Assembly: GCA_029938635.1 (NCBI GenBank)
Contig: JAOZUQ010000023.1
Span: 1-39,827, forward strand
Reading direction: 5' to 3'
From: Candidatus Aminicenantota bacterium
GTDB taxonomy: Bacteria > Acidobacteriota > Aminicenantia > UBA2199
Length of the DNA: 39,827 nt
In this document: positions 1 to 7,919 of the stretch, one piece after another
Position numbering within the stretch: position 1 is the stretch's first letter
How the letters are laid out: each line of letters opens with the position of its first letter
The notes under the pieces: generated by a model
What the model saw: the letters and a program-made list of their open reading frames with translations, nothing else
Database searches by the model: none
What the model was told of the DNA's origin: nothing
Position numbers and translations under genes: made by a program

Positions 1-65
1 CAGAGAAAGGCTATCTCCTTGCCGGATTAAACAGAATAGATGAGTTTTTAAAAGAGATTGTATAA
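1..65 (+). CDS. C-terminal tail of an upstream gene, probably a class I/II aminotransferase (partial)
   Basis: An open frame enters from the left edge (codons from base 3) and ends with TAA at 63-65. It gives GYLLAGLNRIDEFLKEIV as the C-terminus. The pattern of a Gly-Leu-x-Arg-Ile turn followed by a final helix ending in Leu-Lys-Glu resembles the last helix of PLP-dependent class I/II aminotransferases. Only about 20 residues are visible, so the family call is a guess from shape. The next gene begins directly after or within 22 bases of this stop, which suggests one transcript. Confidence 0.4.
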   Translation, partial: EKGYLLAGLNRIDEFLKEIV

Positions 66-86
66 TTGTTGAAACAAAGTATCTTC

Positions 87-1475
87 ATGAAAACAAAACT
101 TGAACGGAATCTCAACCTTTTTGATTCCTCGATGATCATGGTTGGAATAGTTCTGGGTAGTGGTATTTTTCTTACCACCGGAATAATGGTAAAGGCACTC
201 CCCTCTGCGACTCTTATCATTCTGGCATGGATCATCGGTGGTTTGATCACCCTTGCCGGAGCAATGACCTATGCAGAGTTAGGAGCACTCTATCCCGAAG
301 CAGGTGGCCAGTATGCATATTTAAGAGAAGCATACGGCCCTCTTGTGGGCTTTCTTTTCGGATGGATGATGTTGTTGATATATATGACAGGTGCAATAGC
401 AGGGCTGGCAGTGGCATTCGCAGAATATACCGGTTATTTTTTCCCGGGCCTATCGCTCGGAAAGATTATCTTTGCAACAAATTTTGATTTTTTCAACTTG
501 AATTTTCAAGTGTCTATTTCGGCCGGACAATTAGTGGGAATAAGTTTAATTATTTTTATCTCTACTATTAATGCTCTTGGAACCGGGCTGGGGAAGATTG
601 TTCAGAATATATCTACAATTCTGAAGATCGGACTAATCGCTGGAATTATTATTTTCGGCTTTTTATTCGGCAAAGGAAATCCCATTGATTTTTCCCTGAA
701 CCCTTCGCTTGTCAGCACAACAAACCTGATGTCAGGTTTTGTACTTGCTCTTATAGCTGTCTTCTGGGCTTTTGACGGATGGAACAGCATCAATTTTGTT
801 GGAGGAGAAATAAAAAACCCAGGGAAAAACCTTCCACTTACACTAATCTGGAGCACGCTGATCATTTCGGTTATTTATGTATTGATCAATTACCTTTATC
901 TTTATGCGCTGCCATTAAACGAAATATCAGGTGTGGTAAGAATTGCGGAGAAAGCAACCTCATCATTGTTTGGGGGAACAACAGGTGCAGTTATATCTGC
1001 AATCGTTCTCGTTTCTATATTCGGATCGCTAAACGGGTCAATCATTACAGGTCCGAGAGTCTACTATGCGATGGCTCAGGATGGGCTGTTTTTTAGAAAA
1101 GCAGGAAGAATTCATCCAAAATTCAAGACTCCTGCTTTTTCGATCTTTATTCAGGGACTCCTTGCATGCATTCTTACCCTCACCGGAACATTTGAGCAAT
1201 TACTGACTTTTGTTATGTTCATATCAATCGTCTTCTGGATAGCTGCAGCAACAGCAGTATTTACACTAAGAAAAAAATACCCGGATAAGCCAAGGCCTTA
1301 TCGTGTTTGTGGATATCCTTATATCCCAGTTATTTTTATCACTACATCAATTGGAATTTTGATCATTACCATAATAGAAAAACCAGTCGAATCACTGGCA
1401 GGGCTTGCAATCACAATCTCCGGTCTCCCCGTGTATTATTTGTGGAATAAAAGATCCGCTCAGAACAAAAAATAA
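87..1475 (+). CDS. APC-superfamily amino acid permease
   Basis: An integral membrane protein of about 462 residues with around 12 hydrophobic helices. TM1 carries the unwound Gly-Ser-Gly-Ile-Phe motif (VLGSGIF) that binds the substrate amino group in APC transporters. It is followed by the family segment around 'YPEAGGQYAYLREAYG', typical of LAT/YAT-like amino acid/polyamine exchangers or symporters. The start is uncertain. ATG at 87 gives the usual short N-tail (KLERNLNLFDS) before TM1; TTG at 66 or 69 would add up to seven residues and has a weak purine run (AAAGAG, 51-56) upstream. Substrate cannot be told. It ends one base before the convergent VOC gene, leaving no room for a terminator. 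Confidence 0.9.
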   Translation: MKTKLERNLNLFDSSMIMVGIVLGSGIFLTTGIMVKALPSATLIILAWIIGGLITLAGAMTYAELGALYPEAGGQYAYLREAYGPLVGFLFGWMMLLIYMTGAIAGLAVAFAEYTGYFFPGLSLGKIIFATNFDFFNLNFQVSISAGQLVGISLIIFISTINALGTGLGKIVQNISTILKIGLIAGIIIFGFLFGKGNPIDFSLNPSLVSTTNLMSGFVLALIAVFWAFDGWNSINFVGGEIKNPGKNLPLTLIWSTLIISVIYVLINYLYLYALPLNEISGVVRIAEKATSSLFGGTTGAVISAIVLVSIFGSLNGSIITGPRVYYAMAQDGLFFRKAGRIHPKFKTPAFSIFIQGLLACILTLTGTFEQLLTFVMFISIVFWIAAATAVFTLRKKYPDKPRPYRVCGYPYIPVIFITTSIGILIITIIEKPVESLAGLAITISGLPVYYLWNKRSAQNKK

Positions 1476-1476
1476 T

Positions 1477-1908
1477 CTAAATTTTCTTAACCAGATTGAG
1501 GAAATGCTGAAACTCGATCATCCTTCCCTCAGGATCTTTTGCGAAAAAGTGGTAGATCTTATATTTTAAATTCTCGACCGGCTTTTCTACTGATGTGTTT
1601 TTAAATTTCTTATACTTCAGGTCAACTTCCTCTCTTGTATCATAAAAAAAAGTGATCAATGCATCCATATCCGCTTTATCTCTCTGGCAAAACCCGAACA
1701 GCATGTTCCCTGCTTTAAGGATCACACATCCACCCTGCTCCAGCCAGACCTCACAGCCCACCTCACCTGTATAAAATTCTTTCAGGGTATCCATCATCTG
1801 TGTTTTAAAAAACACAATCCCTTTAACATTTTTATCTGCTGCCATGCCAGTCACCCCCGTCATCAATATAAGTATAAAAATTAAAGCTGATTTTTTTGTG
1901 ATATCCAT
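1477..1908 (-). CDS. Exported VOC (glyoxalase/bleomycin-resistance fold) protein
   Basis: The sequence starts with an N-terminal signal peptide (KK then a hydrophobic stretch, cleavage likely near MAAD). A single vicinal-oxygen-chelate half-domain follows: an opening beta strand VKGIVFF, the helix 'MMDTLKEFY', and the closing motif FFAKDPEGRMIEFQHF. In the family the closing strand carries a metal-ligand Glu (here in MIEF). Periplasmic VOC proteins are less common than cytosolic ones and the substrate is unknown. ATG at 1908 is preferred over TTG at 1926 because it gives a clean signal peptide. There is no SD, but a TATTAT hexamer ends six bases before this ATG, with a poor -35 (TAGTCA) 17 bases further up. 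A decayed second copy of its 3' end lies at about 3122-3180. Confidence 0.75.
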   Translation of the reverse strand: MDITKKSALIFILILMTGVTGMAADKNVKGIVFFKTQMMDTLKEFYTGEVGCEVWLEQGGCVILKAGNMLFGFCQRDKADMDALITFFYDTREEVDLKYKKFKNTSVEKPVENLKYKIYHFFAKDPEGRMIEFQHFLNLVKKI

Positions 1909-1936
1909 TAAATAATAATAAAACAATAGAATCTTT

Positions 1937-1976
1937 TTGACTATTTTTTCGTAGAAATGATATTAATATATAGGAG
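1937..1976 (+). promoter_or_regulatory. Promoter and RBS of the first beta-propeller gene
   Basis: TTGACT (1937-1942) lies 18 bases before TATTAA (1961-1966). AGGAG (1972-1976) follows at normal spacing from the ATG at 1984. The same 60-base gap must also hold the start signals of the divergent VOC gene. Confidence 0.45.
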
Positions 1977-1983
1977 TTAAACT

Positions 1984-3111
1984 ATGAAAAAAATAATATT
2001 TTTATTGTTTTTTACCTTAGGTTTTTATATTCAGATATCTTCAGAAATCTTTCACAACTCCGACAAACCTTCGGTTATCTACGGGAAAACTCCGGGAAGA
2101 TCGCTCCAGTTGACTGAGGTTCAGAGGATTACAGATTATGAAGATGACTTTGTTTTCAAAATGATAAGGGGTATTAAAGTTGCTGAGGACGGCTCAATTT
2201 TTATAAGGGGGACAATTCAGATCCTTAAATTCAGACCGAATGGGACATATGTAAAAAATTTAATTAAAAGGGGGGAAGGCCCGGGGGAAATAAAATATTT
2301 GTCAAATTTTATCCTCTTAAACAATAATATTTATGTCGGATCAATCCTTCCTGTAAAACTGATCAAATTTTCACAGGCGGGCACCCTGAACAATGAGTTG
2401 ACGGTTCAGGGACTCAGTACATTTGCTTCATTGATTGAGGTTTTCAAAGGGAGATCTTATTTTGTTTCAGGAGAATCACTGATCAGTCAGCAGAAGACCG
2501 GGGTAATCCGCCGAGCAAATAACCTATCCTACATTGATCAATCCGGTATAGTTATAAAAATGAACCTCTCATTTGATACAAAAGATCTCCTGATCAAAAA
2601 ATCATCAAAAAACGGAGTGATGGTTAATATGGATGAACTGACCCGTTTTCTGAGAGCATTTGATAAAGAAAAATACTTATACATATCTCATAAAGAAAGA
2701 TATCATACGATCCAGATAGATCTTGAGTCAGGAAAGATCGTCCGGGAATTCAGTAGGAAATATAAACCCGTCTCTTATGAAAAAATTAAGTATACAAAGA
2801 TAGAGGATATCGAACTTTATAGGCTTTACAACCGGAAACATTACAATGATATTTACAAGCTTGCCACATATAAAAACAATCTTCTGGTCTTCACATCAAA
2901 AATGAACAAAAAAGGGGAAATTCTGATAGATGTATTTAATGACAATGGGAAATATATTGATAATTTTTATATTAAGATCCCCGGAGTTAACAGGCCGGAT
3001 GACCTGATACGGAAGCCAGTCCTGTTCCATAATGGATTTTTATGGACCACAGATACAGATGAAGATGATGCCCCATATGTTTTAAAATACAAAATAGATA
3101 ATTTAAAATAA
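1984..3111 (+). CDS. Secreted 6-bladed beta-propeller protein
   Basis: A 375-residue protein with a signal peptide (MKKIIFLLFFTLGFYIQ...). The body contains the hallmark turn KRGEGPGEIKYL of the '6-bladed beta-propeller' family common in Bacteroidetes and Acidobacteria-like genomes. Repeating strands of about 45 residues alternate aromatic and charged residues (IFIRGTIQILKF, YVGSILPVKLIKF, YISHKERYHTIQID). No catalytic motif is visible; these proteins are generally treated as periplasmic or surface binding modules. A good SD (AGGAG at 1972-1976) fixes the start. A second, diverged member is at 37736-38746. Confidence 0.8.
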   Translation: MKKIIFLLFFTLGFYIQISSEIFHNSDKPSVIYGKTPGRSLQLTEVQRITDYEDDFVFKMIRGIKVAEDGSIFIRGTIQILKFRPNGTYVKNLIKRGEGPGEIKYLSNFILLNNNIYVGSILPVKLIKFSQAGTLNNELTVQGLSTFASLIEVFKGRSYFVSGESLISQQKTGVIRRANNLSYIDQSGIVIKMNLSFDTKDLLIKKSSKNGVMVNMDELTRFLRAFDKEKYLYISHKERYHTIQIDLESGKIVREFSRKYKPVSYEKIKYTKIEDIELYRLYNRKHYNDIYKLATYKNNLLVFTSKMNKKGEILIDVFNDNGKYIDNFYIKIPGVNRPDDLIRKPVLFHNGFLWTTDTDEDDAPYVLKYKIDNLK

Positions 3112-3121
3112 TTTTTTGAAT

Positions 3122-3180
3122 AGTTTTAACATTGTTGAGGAAGTGCTGAAATTCTATCATCATACTTTTGGGGTGTTTTA
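3122..3180 (-). pseudogene. Decayed 3' end of a second VOC gene
   Basis: Read on the minus strand, this intergenic stretch encodes KHPKSMMIEFQHFLNNVKTI. The intact VOC protein at 1477-1908 ends KDPEGRMIEFQHFLNLVKKI, so 14 of 20 positions agree and MIEFQHFLN is identical. The DNA agrees too: GAGGAA(G/A)TGCTGAAA is shared between about 3136 and 1499 on the plus strand. Upstream on the minus strand the similarity stops, so only the terminal strand and helix survive. It is therefore a remnant of a duplication or of a deleted tandem paralog, now lying between the propeller and DUF2834 genes. Confidence 0.6.
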
Positions 3181-3239
3181 ACTTTAGAGTTGCTTTTTTA
3201 TTAATTAAATATAAAGTAGATTATATAAAGGGGGAAAAT

Positions 3240-3554
3240 ATGAGAAGCATGAAGAGTTTTTATCTGGTGATGTGTTTTCTCGGGGTTGTATTTCCTTATT
3301 ACCAACTGATAGCATGGATAGCCGAAAATGGCTTTGATCTCAACGGGATGGCAAATGAACTATTTCAAAGCCGGATAGCCATGTTCGGATGGGCAGACCT
3401 GACACTATCAGCGATCGTCCTTGTTGCATTTATCCTTTATGACAGGATAAGGGCAGGTGTCAGATACTTTTACATCCCTCTCCTAGCTACTTTATTTATC
3501 GGTTTGTCATTAGGATTACCCCTCTACCTTTATATGAGAGAAAGCGAAGCATAG
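3240..3554 (+). CDS. DUF2834 family small membrane protein
   Basis: A protein of about 104 residues with three predicted transmembrane helices. It matches the DUF2834 pattern: a first helix ending in Pro-Tyr-Tyr (VVFPYYQLIAWI), a short amphipathic part with Glu-Leu-Phe, a central 'FGWADLTLSAIVLVAFILYD' helix, an Arg-x-Gly-x-Arg loop, and a last helix ending GLSLGLPLYLYMRE. The function of the family is unknown. ATG 3240 is chosen because a strong purine-rich SD (AAGGGGGA) lies just upstream; the reading frame extends 24 codons further 5' without such a signal. A hairpin terminator follows directly. Confidence 0.8.
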   Translation: MRSMKSFYLVMCFLGVVFPYYQLIAWIAENGFDLNGMANELFQSRIAMFGWADLTLSAIVLVAFILYDRIRAGVRYFYIPLLATLFIGLSLGLPLYLYMRESEA

Positions 3555-3557
3555 GGA

Positions 3558-3590
3558 CAAGGCCCGGACTATGCCGGGGCTTGTTTTATA
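3558..3590 (+). terminator. Rho-independent terminator after the DUF2834 gene
   Basis: CAAGGCCCGG (3558-3567) pairs with CCGGGGCTTG (3574-3583) with one mismatch and a 6-base loop, followed by TTTT (3584-3587). It is the clearest GC-rich intrinsic terminator in the window and lies between two convergent genes. Confidence 0.8.
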
Positions 3591-3630
3591 TTACATTAAT
3601 TCATTATTAATTCTAAGAAAAGGATAACTA

Positions 3631-6297
3631 CTATTTCTTCTCTTTTTTCCCAGTGATCTTAAGGTCACCCATCTTGGTCTTGACAACACCTTTTAACTCT
3701 TCACCTTTTATATCTATATCAGCTTTCATTTCCATAACCTGTCCACCCATCTTGGTCATATCAAGAACAGCTTTGAACATCAATTTTTTTCCGTCATAAA
3801 AAATATTCGAGAGGTCTGCATTCCCGAACTGCATTTTCATTTTGCCGTCCACTTTTCCGGCAATTTCTTTAAAGATCAGATTCAAAGAAAAACCTCTATC
3901 GGAATTCACAAGCCAGCTGCCAAGAAGGTTCTTCAACTCCTCAGGATTTGCAGTGATCCCGGCTTTTCCCCCGGACTCTTCTTTCTTATCGATCTCTTCA
4001 GCATCGAGCACCCATATCCCTCTTCCATGAGTTGCAATTATGATCATATTATCTCTTGGATGATAAGCAAGGTCATGGACGTATGCAAAAGGCATATCCC
4101 CCAGAACTTCCCATTTCTTACCGCCGTCATTGCTAATGTACACACCGGCATCAGTTCCAAGATAGAGTCTCTTTTTATTCTTAGGGTCTTCCCTGATCAC
4201 ATTAACAGGACCAATCGGGATATTCCCGGAAATATCTGTCCATGTCCTTCCGAAGTTATCAGATTTCCAGATGTAGACCTGAAAATCGTCATCCCTTCTG
4301 CCTGTCTGGGTCATATAAACTGTTCCGAGATCATATTTAGATGCAACAAGCCTTGATATCCATCTACCAGGCACCATTCCGCTACGAATCATTGACCAGT
4401 TCTTCCCGCCGTTCATGGTCCGCCAGATCCTCCCGTCATCAGTCCCTGCATAGATAAGTCCGAATCTTTTCGGAGATTCATCCAGAGCGGTTATTGTCTG
4501 ATAATTTATATCTCCCTTTTTTTTCGGATTATTGTAGGAGAGATCATGACTGATCTTTTCCCATGTGTTCCCTTTGTCCCGGGACATCATTACATATTGC
4601 ATCCCGTGATAAACAATATCCGGATTGTGAGGAGAAATAATTGTCGGTGCTACCCACTGCCCTCTCAGCATGGTCTCTCCGGGCAGTTTCTCAGGAAGGA
4701 GCATCGTTTCATCAACTTCACCCTTTCTGAGTCTTGCAAGAGCACCGTAAAAAACACTGGCATAAACAGTAGTGTCTCTTGTATCTACGGCATGAGAACT
4801 GCCTTCCGCTCCTACCGTATGCTTAAATTCGACGGGCTGAATATATTTTCTGCTTCTCGAAATATCAACCGGGCCATAGAAACTGTGATGATCCTGAATA
4901 GAACCGTACACATTGAAAGGTGTCTGCATATCAAATGCAATATTATAAAATTGAGCAAGCGGAAGTTCCTTCAATGGTATTTTCCAGTTCTTGCCACGGT
5001 CATAGGAGATAGCAAGCCCGCCATCCTGAACATTCAGGAGATAATTTGAATTGTTCGGATCTATCCACAGGCCGTGATGATCCAGATGCATTCCTCTGAC
5101 CACATTAAAAGTCTTCCCCCCGTCATCAGATACATTCAGGAAAAGGCCCATCGTATATATTCTGTTCTCGTTCTGAGGATCTACTCTGATCTGAGCGAAC
5201 ACCCATCCGTAAGTTGCGGAGTGGCGCTCCATGAACAACTTTGATTTTTCTGTTAAACCGCTTACCTGCTTCCAGTTTTCACCACCATCATTTGTTCTGA
5301 AAACCGATGCGCCCTTTATAACATCCTTTTTCTGACGCCCGTACGAATCGGTCTCTCCCGGTTCCGATTTTTTGGCAATACCGTAATTATCAACATAAGC
5401 ATACAGAACATCCGTATTCGAAGCTGCAATGTCGATACCAGTCCTTCCAATTTCATGAGCAACAGGAAGTCCTTTGTTCTTCTTTGCCCAGGTCTTACCT
5501 CCGTCTGTTGACTTCCAGACGCCATTGTTCTTATGGTATTTATAAGTCCTCGGATCATTCCACTTCAGTCTTTTCCTCTCCCAAGTAGTACAGTAAACTG
5601 TATCCGGATTTTTCGGGTCGAGAACCAGATCGTTAACTCCTGTATTATTATTAATAAAAAGAATTTTTTCCCATGTCTTTCCGCCATCTATAGTCTTATA
5701 AAGTCCCCTCTCAGAGTTTGAAGTCCATTCATGCCCTGTTGCAGCTACATAAACAATATCACTGTTCTGAGGATGAACCCTGATGCGCGGTATTGTATGA
5801 GTTTTTTCAAGGCCCATATTTTCCCAGGTCTTCCCGCCATCTATTGTTTTAAAAACCCCGCAACCGGCATTGGAACTCCTGAAAATATTTGCCTCTCCTG
5901 TTCCTACCCATACAACATCGGGATTCTTCGGATCAATCTCTATATCACCGATCGATGCAGTAGGCATATCATCAAAAACAGGTTCAAAGGTTGTTCCTTC
6001 ATTTGTTGACTTCCATACTCCGCCTGTCGCTGCCCCTACCCATATCGTATACTGCTTTCCTCTGGGTGAAATAGCCTCGACATCTGTACACCTGCCACTT
6101 ATATTAGTAGGGCCTACATACTGCCATTTTATCCTCTTGTATTGTGAAGAATCTTTCAGAGCTGTATGCTTTTTGAACATCTCAACCCTGGCCTTCCCAC
6201 TGAGGACAGGTTCTTTTATAATTTTATCTGCTGAAAAAATAAATGTAAAAGATAATAGAACAATTAAAACAACCATTAATTTTAGTTTAGATCTCAT
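3631..6297 (-). CDS. Secreted VPS10/sortilin-like Asp-box beta-propeller protein with C-terminal accessory domain
   Basis: An 888-residue exported protein with an N-terminal signal peptide (MRSKLKLMVVLIVLLSFTF). About eleven Asp-box (BNR) turns of the form S/T-x-D/N-x-G-x-T/N-W/F can be read, for example WKSTNEGTTF, FKTIDGGKTW, YKTIDGGKTW, WKSTDGGKTW, FRTNDGGENW, SYDRGKNW, SRDKGNTW, WRTMNGGKNW, WKSDNFGRTW and ISNDGGKKW. These indicate one or two propellers of the VPS10/sortilin or 'WD40/YVTN/BNR-like' type. Databases often label such proteins glycosyl hydrolases, but no hydrolase active site is evident. A linker near residue 770 (DKKEESGG) leads to a C-terminal domain of about 105 residues made of short repeated strands (GKVDGKMKMQF, GEELKGVVKTKMG, DLKITGKKEKK), possibly lipocalin-like. 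The SD GGGAGG just upstream supports the start. Confidence 0.85.
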   Translation of the reverse strand: MRSKLKLMVVLIVLLSFTFIFSADKIIKEPVLSGKARVEMFKKHTALKDSSQYKRIKWQYVGPTNISGRCTDVEAISPRGKQYTIWVGAATGGVWKSTNEGTTFEPVFDDMPTASIGDIEIDPKNPDVVWVGTGEANIFRSSNAGCGVFKTIDGGKTWENMGLEKTHTIPRIRVHPQNSDIVYVAATGHEWTSNSERGLYKTIDGGKTWEKILFINNNTGVNDLVLDPKNPDTVYCTTWERKRLKWNDPRTYKYHKNNGVWKSTDGGKTWAKKNKGLPVAHEIGRTGIDIAASNTDVLYAYVDNYGIAKKSEPGETDSYGRQKKDVIKGASVFRTNDGGENWKQVSGLTEKSKLFMERHSATYGWVFAQIRVDPQNENRIYTMGLFLNVSDDGGKTFNVVRGMHLDHHGLWIDPNNSNYLLNVQDGGLAISYDRGKNWKIPLKELPLAQFYNIAFDMQTPFNVYGSIQDHHSFYGPVDISRSRKYIQPVEFKHTVGAEGSSHAVDTRDTTVYASVFYGALARLRKGEVDETMLLPEKLPGETMLRGQWVAPTIISPHNPDIVYHGMQYVMMSRDKGNTWEKISHDLSYNNPKKKGDINYQTITALDESPKRFGLIYAGTDDGRIWRTMNGGKNWSMIRSGMVPGRWISRLVASKYDLGTVYMTQTGRRDDDFQVYIWKSDNFGRTWTDISGNIPIGPVNVIREDPKNKKRLYLGTDAGVYISNDGGKKWEVLGDMPFAYVHDLAYHPRDNMIIIATHGRGIWVLDAEEIDKKEESGGKAGITANPEELKNLLGSWLVNSDRGFSLNLIFKEIAGKVDGKMKMQFGNADLSNIFYDGKKLMFKAVLDMTKMGGQVMEMKADIDIKGEELKGVVKTKMGDLKITGKKEKK

Positions 6298-6356
6298 TTT
6301 GCCTCCCTGACATCGCGATCTTATAATTTTTTCAAATAGTATATAACCATTATTAT

Positions 6357-6374
6357 ATGCAGTAGAAACTGCAT
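6357..6374. repeat. Perfect inverted repeat upstream of the Asp-box protein gene
   Basis: ATGCAGT-AGAA-ACTGCAT is a perfect 7-bp stem with a 4-base loop, between the DUF502 and Asp-box genes. On the plus strand three T's follow; on the minus strand it sits about 60 bases before the Asp-box start. It could be a weak terminator, a leader hairpin or an operator; sequence alone cannot decide. Confidence 0.5.
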
Positions 6375-6429
6375 TTTGCCCGGAATTTTTAAAACTTAAT
6401 ACTCTATAATAAACCTAAAAATATTTTTT

Positions 6430-7035
6430 TCAATCCAAAATTTCGATATTTTTAAATAATTTTGATGCCCCGGCTCCACAACTGATTATGGTCCTCATTG
6501 CAGTTTCGACAGTAACATCCAGTTTGATCACATCCTCTTTTTTTAAATGGCAGAGAAGCCCGGTGGTCGGATTCAGAGCAGAAGGGAAGAATACTGTCAT
6601 CCTCCCGTCCATATGTTCATCTGCAACAAAACCTGTCATCAGAGTATCATTACCAAAAATCCTCCCAAGAACAACACAGGAAAAGGGCCTCTTGTCCTGA
6701 CCTATCAGCTGCTTAAGTGTTTCCTTAAAGAGTGAATATCCGGGGGCTACTTTTAGAATATGCTTTTCCAGCCGGCATAATATATACCTGCCCAGCCTTG
6801 TCTTAACAAAAAGGCCTATCAGAAAGAAGACAAAGATTATTATTGATATTGCCAGTACATCTCCCACTATTCTTTGCGTATCGGTTTGTGCAACAATTAT
6901 TTTTGTTATAGGTTCAATAAACCTTGAAACAATATTGAATATCCACCTGATAAGAAAGAATGTTAGTGCTATCGGAAGAACCACAAGGAGGCCACCCATA
7001 AGAGTTGTTCTTAAAAAATCACCTAATCTTTTCAT
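6430..7035 (-). CDS. DUF502 family inner-membrane protein
   Basis: A 201-residue protein with two N-terminal membrane helices: GGLLVVLPIALTFFLIRWIF near residues 14-33 and an IIIFVFFLIGLFV helix near 65-77. A soluble C-terminal domain follows. Family marks seen are RTTLMGGLLVVLPI, KTRLGRYILCRLEK, the block IPGY-like VAPGYSLFKETLKQL, and FFPSALNPTTG, where the family typically has P(T/N)P(N/T)PTSG. The role is unknown; plant LIKE-COV proteins share the domain. A strong SD (GGAGGT) lies 5 bases before the ATG. It lies 126 bases downstream of rsmD on the same strand. Confidence 0.85.
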   Translation of the reverse strand: MKRLGDFLRTTLMGGLLVVLPIALTFFLIRWIFNIVSRFIEPITKIIVAQTDTQRIVGDVLAISIIIFVFFLIGLFVKTRLGRYILCRLEKHILKVAPGYSLFKETLKQLIGQDKRPFSCVVLGRIFGNDTLMTGFVADEHMDGRMTVFFPSALNPTTGLLCHLKKEDVIKLDVTVETAMRTIISCGAGASKLFKNIEILD

Positions 7036-7161
7036 CTCACACCTCCGGTATTAATAATAGTACAATAATCCCGAAGAACCATTTATGCAACATATCTTAC
7101 CTTTTATTATATGATCAGGGATCTGGTTGGAAGGTTAAAGCAAAACCTGAAAAAACAAATT

Positions 7162-7728
7162 TTACTTTTTTTTTTTCTTTTCGTGGCGGTAAAAATTAAG
7201 GGTCTTCTGCCCTATCCTGTGTTCTCTGTACAAGTCAAAATATTTTGCATCGAATTTCAGGCGGGAAGGCCTTTCGAGAACAATAATTCCATCATCGGCA
7301 AGCACATCACGTTTATATAAGATCTTTACAGGATTGGCATATTCAAGAAGTTTATATGGAGGATCAAGAAATACAATATCAAACTTGAATCCTTCATTAG
7401 CAAGCTGAATAATACTCCTGTTATAATCTCCCTTAATGATCCTGAAGTGATCTGACGGGATTCCTATCCTCTCTATATTATCTTTCAGGAGTTTTATTGA
7501 ATCCGGAAGAATGTCTATAAAAACAACATATTCCGCCCCTCTGGATAATGCTTCAATTCCTATATTTCCGCTTCCACCAAAGCCATCCAGAAATATCTTC
7601 TCCCTGATCTTGTCTTGTATAATGTCAAAAAAAGAGAGTTTGACTTTTGCAGTCGTAGGGCGCACATCCGGAGTATCGGCAGATTTCAACTTTCTCCCTT
7701 TATATATCCCTGAAAATATCCTCAGCAT
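7162..7728 (-). CDS. rsmD: 16S rRNA (guanine(966)-N2)-methyltransferase RsmD
   Basis: A 188-residue class I SAM-dependent methyltransferase that would methylate N2 of G966 in 16S rRNA. It shows the RsmD signature order: N-terminal RIFSGIYKGRKLK, then RPTTAKVK (the conserved RPT block), SAM-binding motif DGFGGSGNIGIEALSRGA near residues 48-65, the acidic motif II end FIDI, and catalytic DPPY (residues 122-125). The Lys-rich tail is unusual but harmless. The family block usually reads RPTxxRVREALFN; here it is KVKLSFFD. There is no SD. A TTGACC/TATTCT promoter ends six bases before the ATG, so the mRNA is predicted to be leaderless. It is divergent from the addA-like gene across a palindromic repeat. 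Confidence 0.92.
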   Translation of the reverse strand: MLRIFSGIYKGRKLKSADTPDVRPTTAKVKLSFFDIIQDKIREKIFLDGFGGSGNIGIEALSRGAEYVVFIDILPDSIKLLKDNIERIGIPSDHFRIIKGDYNRSIIQLANEGFKFDIVFLDPPYKLLEYANPVKILYKRDVLADDGIIVLERPSRLKFDAKYFDLYREHRIGQKTLNFYRHEKKKKK

Positions 7729-7734
7729 GATCTC

Positions 7735-7763
7735 AGAATACTATTAATTCGATTTCAGGTCAA
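7735..7763 (-). promoter_or_regulatory. Leaderless-type promoter of rsmD
   Basis: On the minus strand, TTGACC (7763-7758), a 17-base spacer, TATTCT (7740-7735), then six bases to the ATG at 7728. Transcription would begin at or next to the start codon. No SD is present. Confidence 0.5.
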
Positions 7764-7770
7764 TATTGTC

Positions 7771-7841
7771 AAAAGGGGACACGGAGTCACCAATCCTATA
7801 TAGAGTGTGAGACACCTTTGGAAAGGTGTCTGTCCCCTTTT
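7771..7841. repeat. REP/MITE-like palindromic element
   Basis: This 71-base element is bounded by AAAAGGGGACA (7771-7781) and its exact reverse complement TGTCCCCTTTT (7831-7841). Inside the right half is a perfect hairpin GACACCTTT-GG-AAAGGTGTC (7811-7830). A partial direct copy, TGTCCCTTTC, follows at 7841-7850. The end unit read on the minus strand, AAAAGGGGACAGACACCTTT, recurs exactly at 12196-12215 and in variant form at 39655-39673. The element carries no coding capacity. Such short palindromes are often mobilised in trans by REP-associated Y1 transposases; none is in this window. Confidence 0.75.
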
Positions 7842-7892
7842 GTCCCTTTCTGCAGAAAATCTTGACTCTGGAATTTAAAATTAAATCTGTGG

Positions 7893-7914
7893 TGATATAA
7901 TATTTCCGGAGGGG
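7893..7914 (+). promoter_or_regulatory. Extended -10 promoter and RBS of the addA-like gene
   Basis: TGATATAAT (7893-7901, with T at 7893 and G at 7894) is an extended -10 element with a full TATAAT; no good -35 is seen at 17 bases. GGAGGGG (7908-7914) lies 5 bases before TTG 7920. This SD decides for the TTG start, because the nearby ATG at 7915 runs into TGA after two codons. Confidence 0.55.
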
Positions 7915-7919
7915 ATGAT

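Noticed and set aside
3631-6297. Minus-strand Asp-box gene's long plus-strand open frames (for example 4546-5049) as genes
   Set aside because: They lie entirely antisense to a well-supported gene, lack SD sequences and show no recognisable domain.
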